From assembly GCA_002424495.1 (NCBI GenBank), contig DIKH01000055.1:1-15837 (forward strand): a DNA stretch of 15,837 nucleotides, written 5' to 3'. The notes under the pieces were generated by a model. That model was not told the origin of the DNA. It saw only the letters and a list, made by a program, of their open reading frames with translations, and did no database searches. This document shows positions 15,145-15,837 of the stretch, piece after piece (the stretch's first letter is position 1; each line of letters starts with the position of its first letter). Source of the DNA: Desulfobacteraceae bacterium UBA5623. Lineage in GTDB: Bacteria; Desulfobacterota; DSM-4660; Desulfatiglandales; Desulfatiglandaceae. The position numbers were made by a program, and so were the translations under genes.

Positions 15145-15837
15145 ATGACGGCCAGCCTATGGAAAAACGAGGATATGCAGCCGGCAACGATATTGTGGAA
15201 TCTTTTCCTGATCGCTATTGGGAGTTGCCTTAGCGCCCTGGCTGTTAACGGGGTCCTGATTCCTCAAAAATTTCTTTCCGCGGGTTTTACCGGGGTTGCG
15301 TTAGGCATTAATTATCTGGTTCCTTCTATCTCTGTGGCATGGCTCTACTTTTTGTTGAATGTGCCCCTGTTCGCCCTGGGCTGGAAATTCGTCGGCCGGC
15401 GTTTTTTTCTTTACAGCCTGGCAGGGATGGTCATTTATACCTGTGCAATAGGCTGGGTAGATATTTCATTCAAGGTCGAAGACAAAATTCTTGGGGCCCT
15501 TTTGGCCGGCATACTCATGGGAGCAGGATCTGGGATCATCCTAAGGTCCCTGGGATCTGCGGGAGGTGTGGATATCCTGGCTGTTATTTTGCTGCAGCGA
15601 TTCTCTGTAAGCCTGGGTGCTACATCCCTTGCGTTTAACGGCATTGTTTTGCTGGGGGCTGCCGTGCTTTTATCGGTAGAAAAGGCCCTTTACACTCTTG
15701 TATATATCTATGTGACTTCCCATATACTTAACCTGGTGGTTACCGGACTCAGCCAGCGAAAGGCTGTTTTTATTGTTTCTTCCCGCTGGAAAGATATCTC
15801 CAGGGGAATTACAACTGAGTTGCAGCGCGGGGTTACA
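15145..15837 (+). CDS. YitT family membrane protein (partial, cut by window end)
   Basis: The 231 residues visible are a multi-spanning membrane protein. Hydrophobic segments lie at about 18-39, 48-80 (two spans), 86-105, 115-133, 142-150, 157-176 and 181-199. The GSAGGVDILAVIL stretch (137-149) corresponds to the family's GS-GG-DI motif. From about 204 a soluble domain begins with RKAVFIVSSRWKDISRGITTELQRGVT, which fits DUF2179. Family members are about 280-295 residues, so roughly 50-60 residues are missing beyond the window. Transport substrate is unknown. GGAGG (15130-15134) lies 10 bases before the ATG, and the gene starts 20 bases after hsdR, so read-through transcription is likely. It has no evident link to restriction and probably marks the return to core genome. 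Confidence 0.88.
   Translation, partial: MTASLWKNEDMQPATILWNLFLIAIGSCLSALAVNGVLIPQKFLSAGFTGVALGINYLVPSISVAWLYFLLNVPLFALGWKFVGRRFFLYSLAGMVIYTCAIGWVDISFKVEDKILGALLAGILMGAGSGIILRSLGSAGGVDILAVILLQRFSVSLGATSLAFNGIVLLGAAVLLSVEKALYTLVYIYVTSHILNLVVTGLSQRKAVFIVSSRWKDISRGITTELQRGVT

Overview
The window looks like a chromosomal segment of a Gram-negative, probably deltaproteobacterial (Desulfobacterota-like) bacterium of moderate GC. This is inferred from a SecA with a long insertion in its preprotein-binding region and a zinc-binding SEC-C tail, and from the secA-argJ pairing. No rRNA or other taxonomic marker is present, so the assignment is tentative. All genes recognised read on the + strand.

The left part (about 1-7050) is housekeeping. 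A gene-free leader of about 400 bases, rich in inverted repeats, precedes secA, the protein-export ATPase. argJ (arginine biosynthesis) follows closely. Then comes a compact element of about 138 bases with perfect 26-base inverted arms, sitting between the argJ stop and the ribosome binding site of a mannose-1-phosphate guanylyltransferase gene. That gene overlaps a phosphomannomutase/phosphoglucomutase gene by 4 bases. The last two enzymes together convert mannose-6-phosphate to GDP-mannose for surface polysaccharide.

The right part (about 7255-15124) is an accessory type I restriction-modification locus. The order is hsdM, a truncated KilA-N gene, hsdS, a GxxExxY-family gene with a PD-(D/E)xK-like residue set, rhuM, then hsdR. 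Four of the five junctions are overlapping or within 50 bases. The exception is hsdS to GxxExxY, which holds a large imperfect inverted repeat (10255-10444) whose left arm contains the last two sense codons and the stop of hsdS. HsdM and HsdS would form the methyltransferase and HsdR would add ATP-driven translocation and cleavage. The roles of the KilA-N fragment, the GxxExxY protein and RhuM are not known. hsdR itself carries a frame-preserving linker with a nested stem-loop just before its Walker A motif.

The window ends inside a YitT-family membrane protein gene that starts 20 bases after hsdR. The most interesting material is the 26-base inverted-repeat element, the inverted repeat at the end of hsdS, the small nuclease-like gene embedded in the hsd operon, the KilA-N remnant with an intact ribosome binding site, and the linker stem-loop in hsdR.
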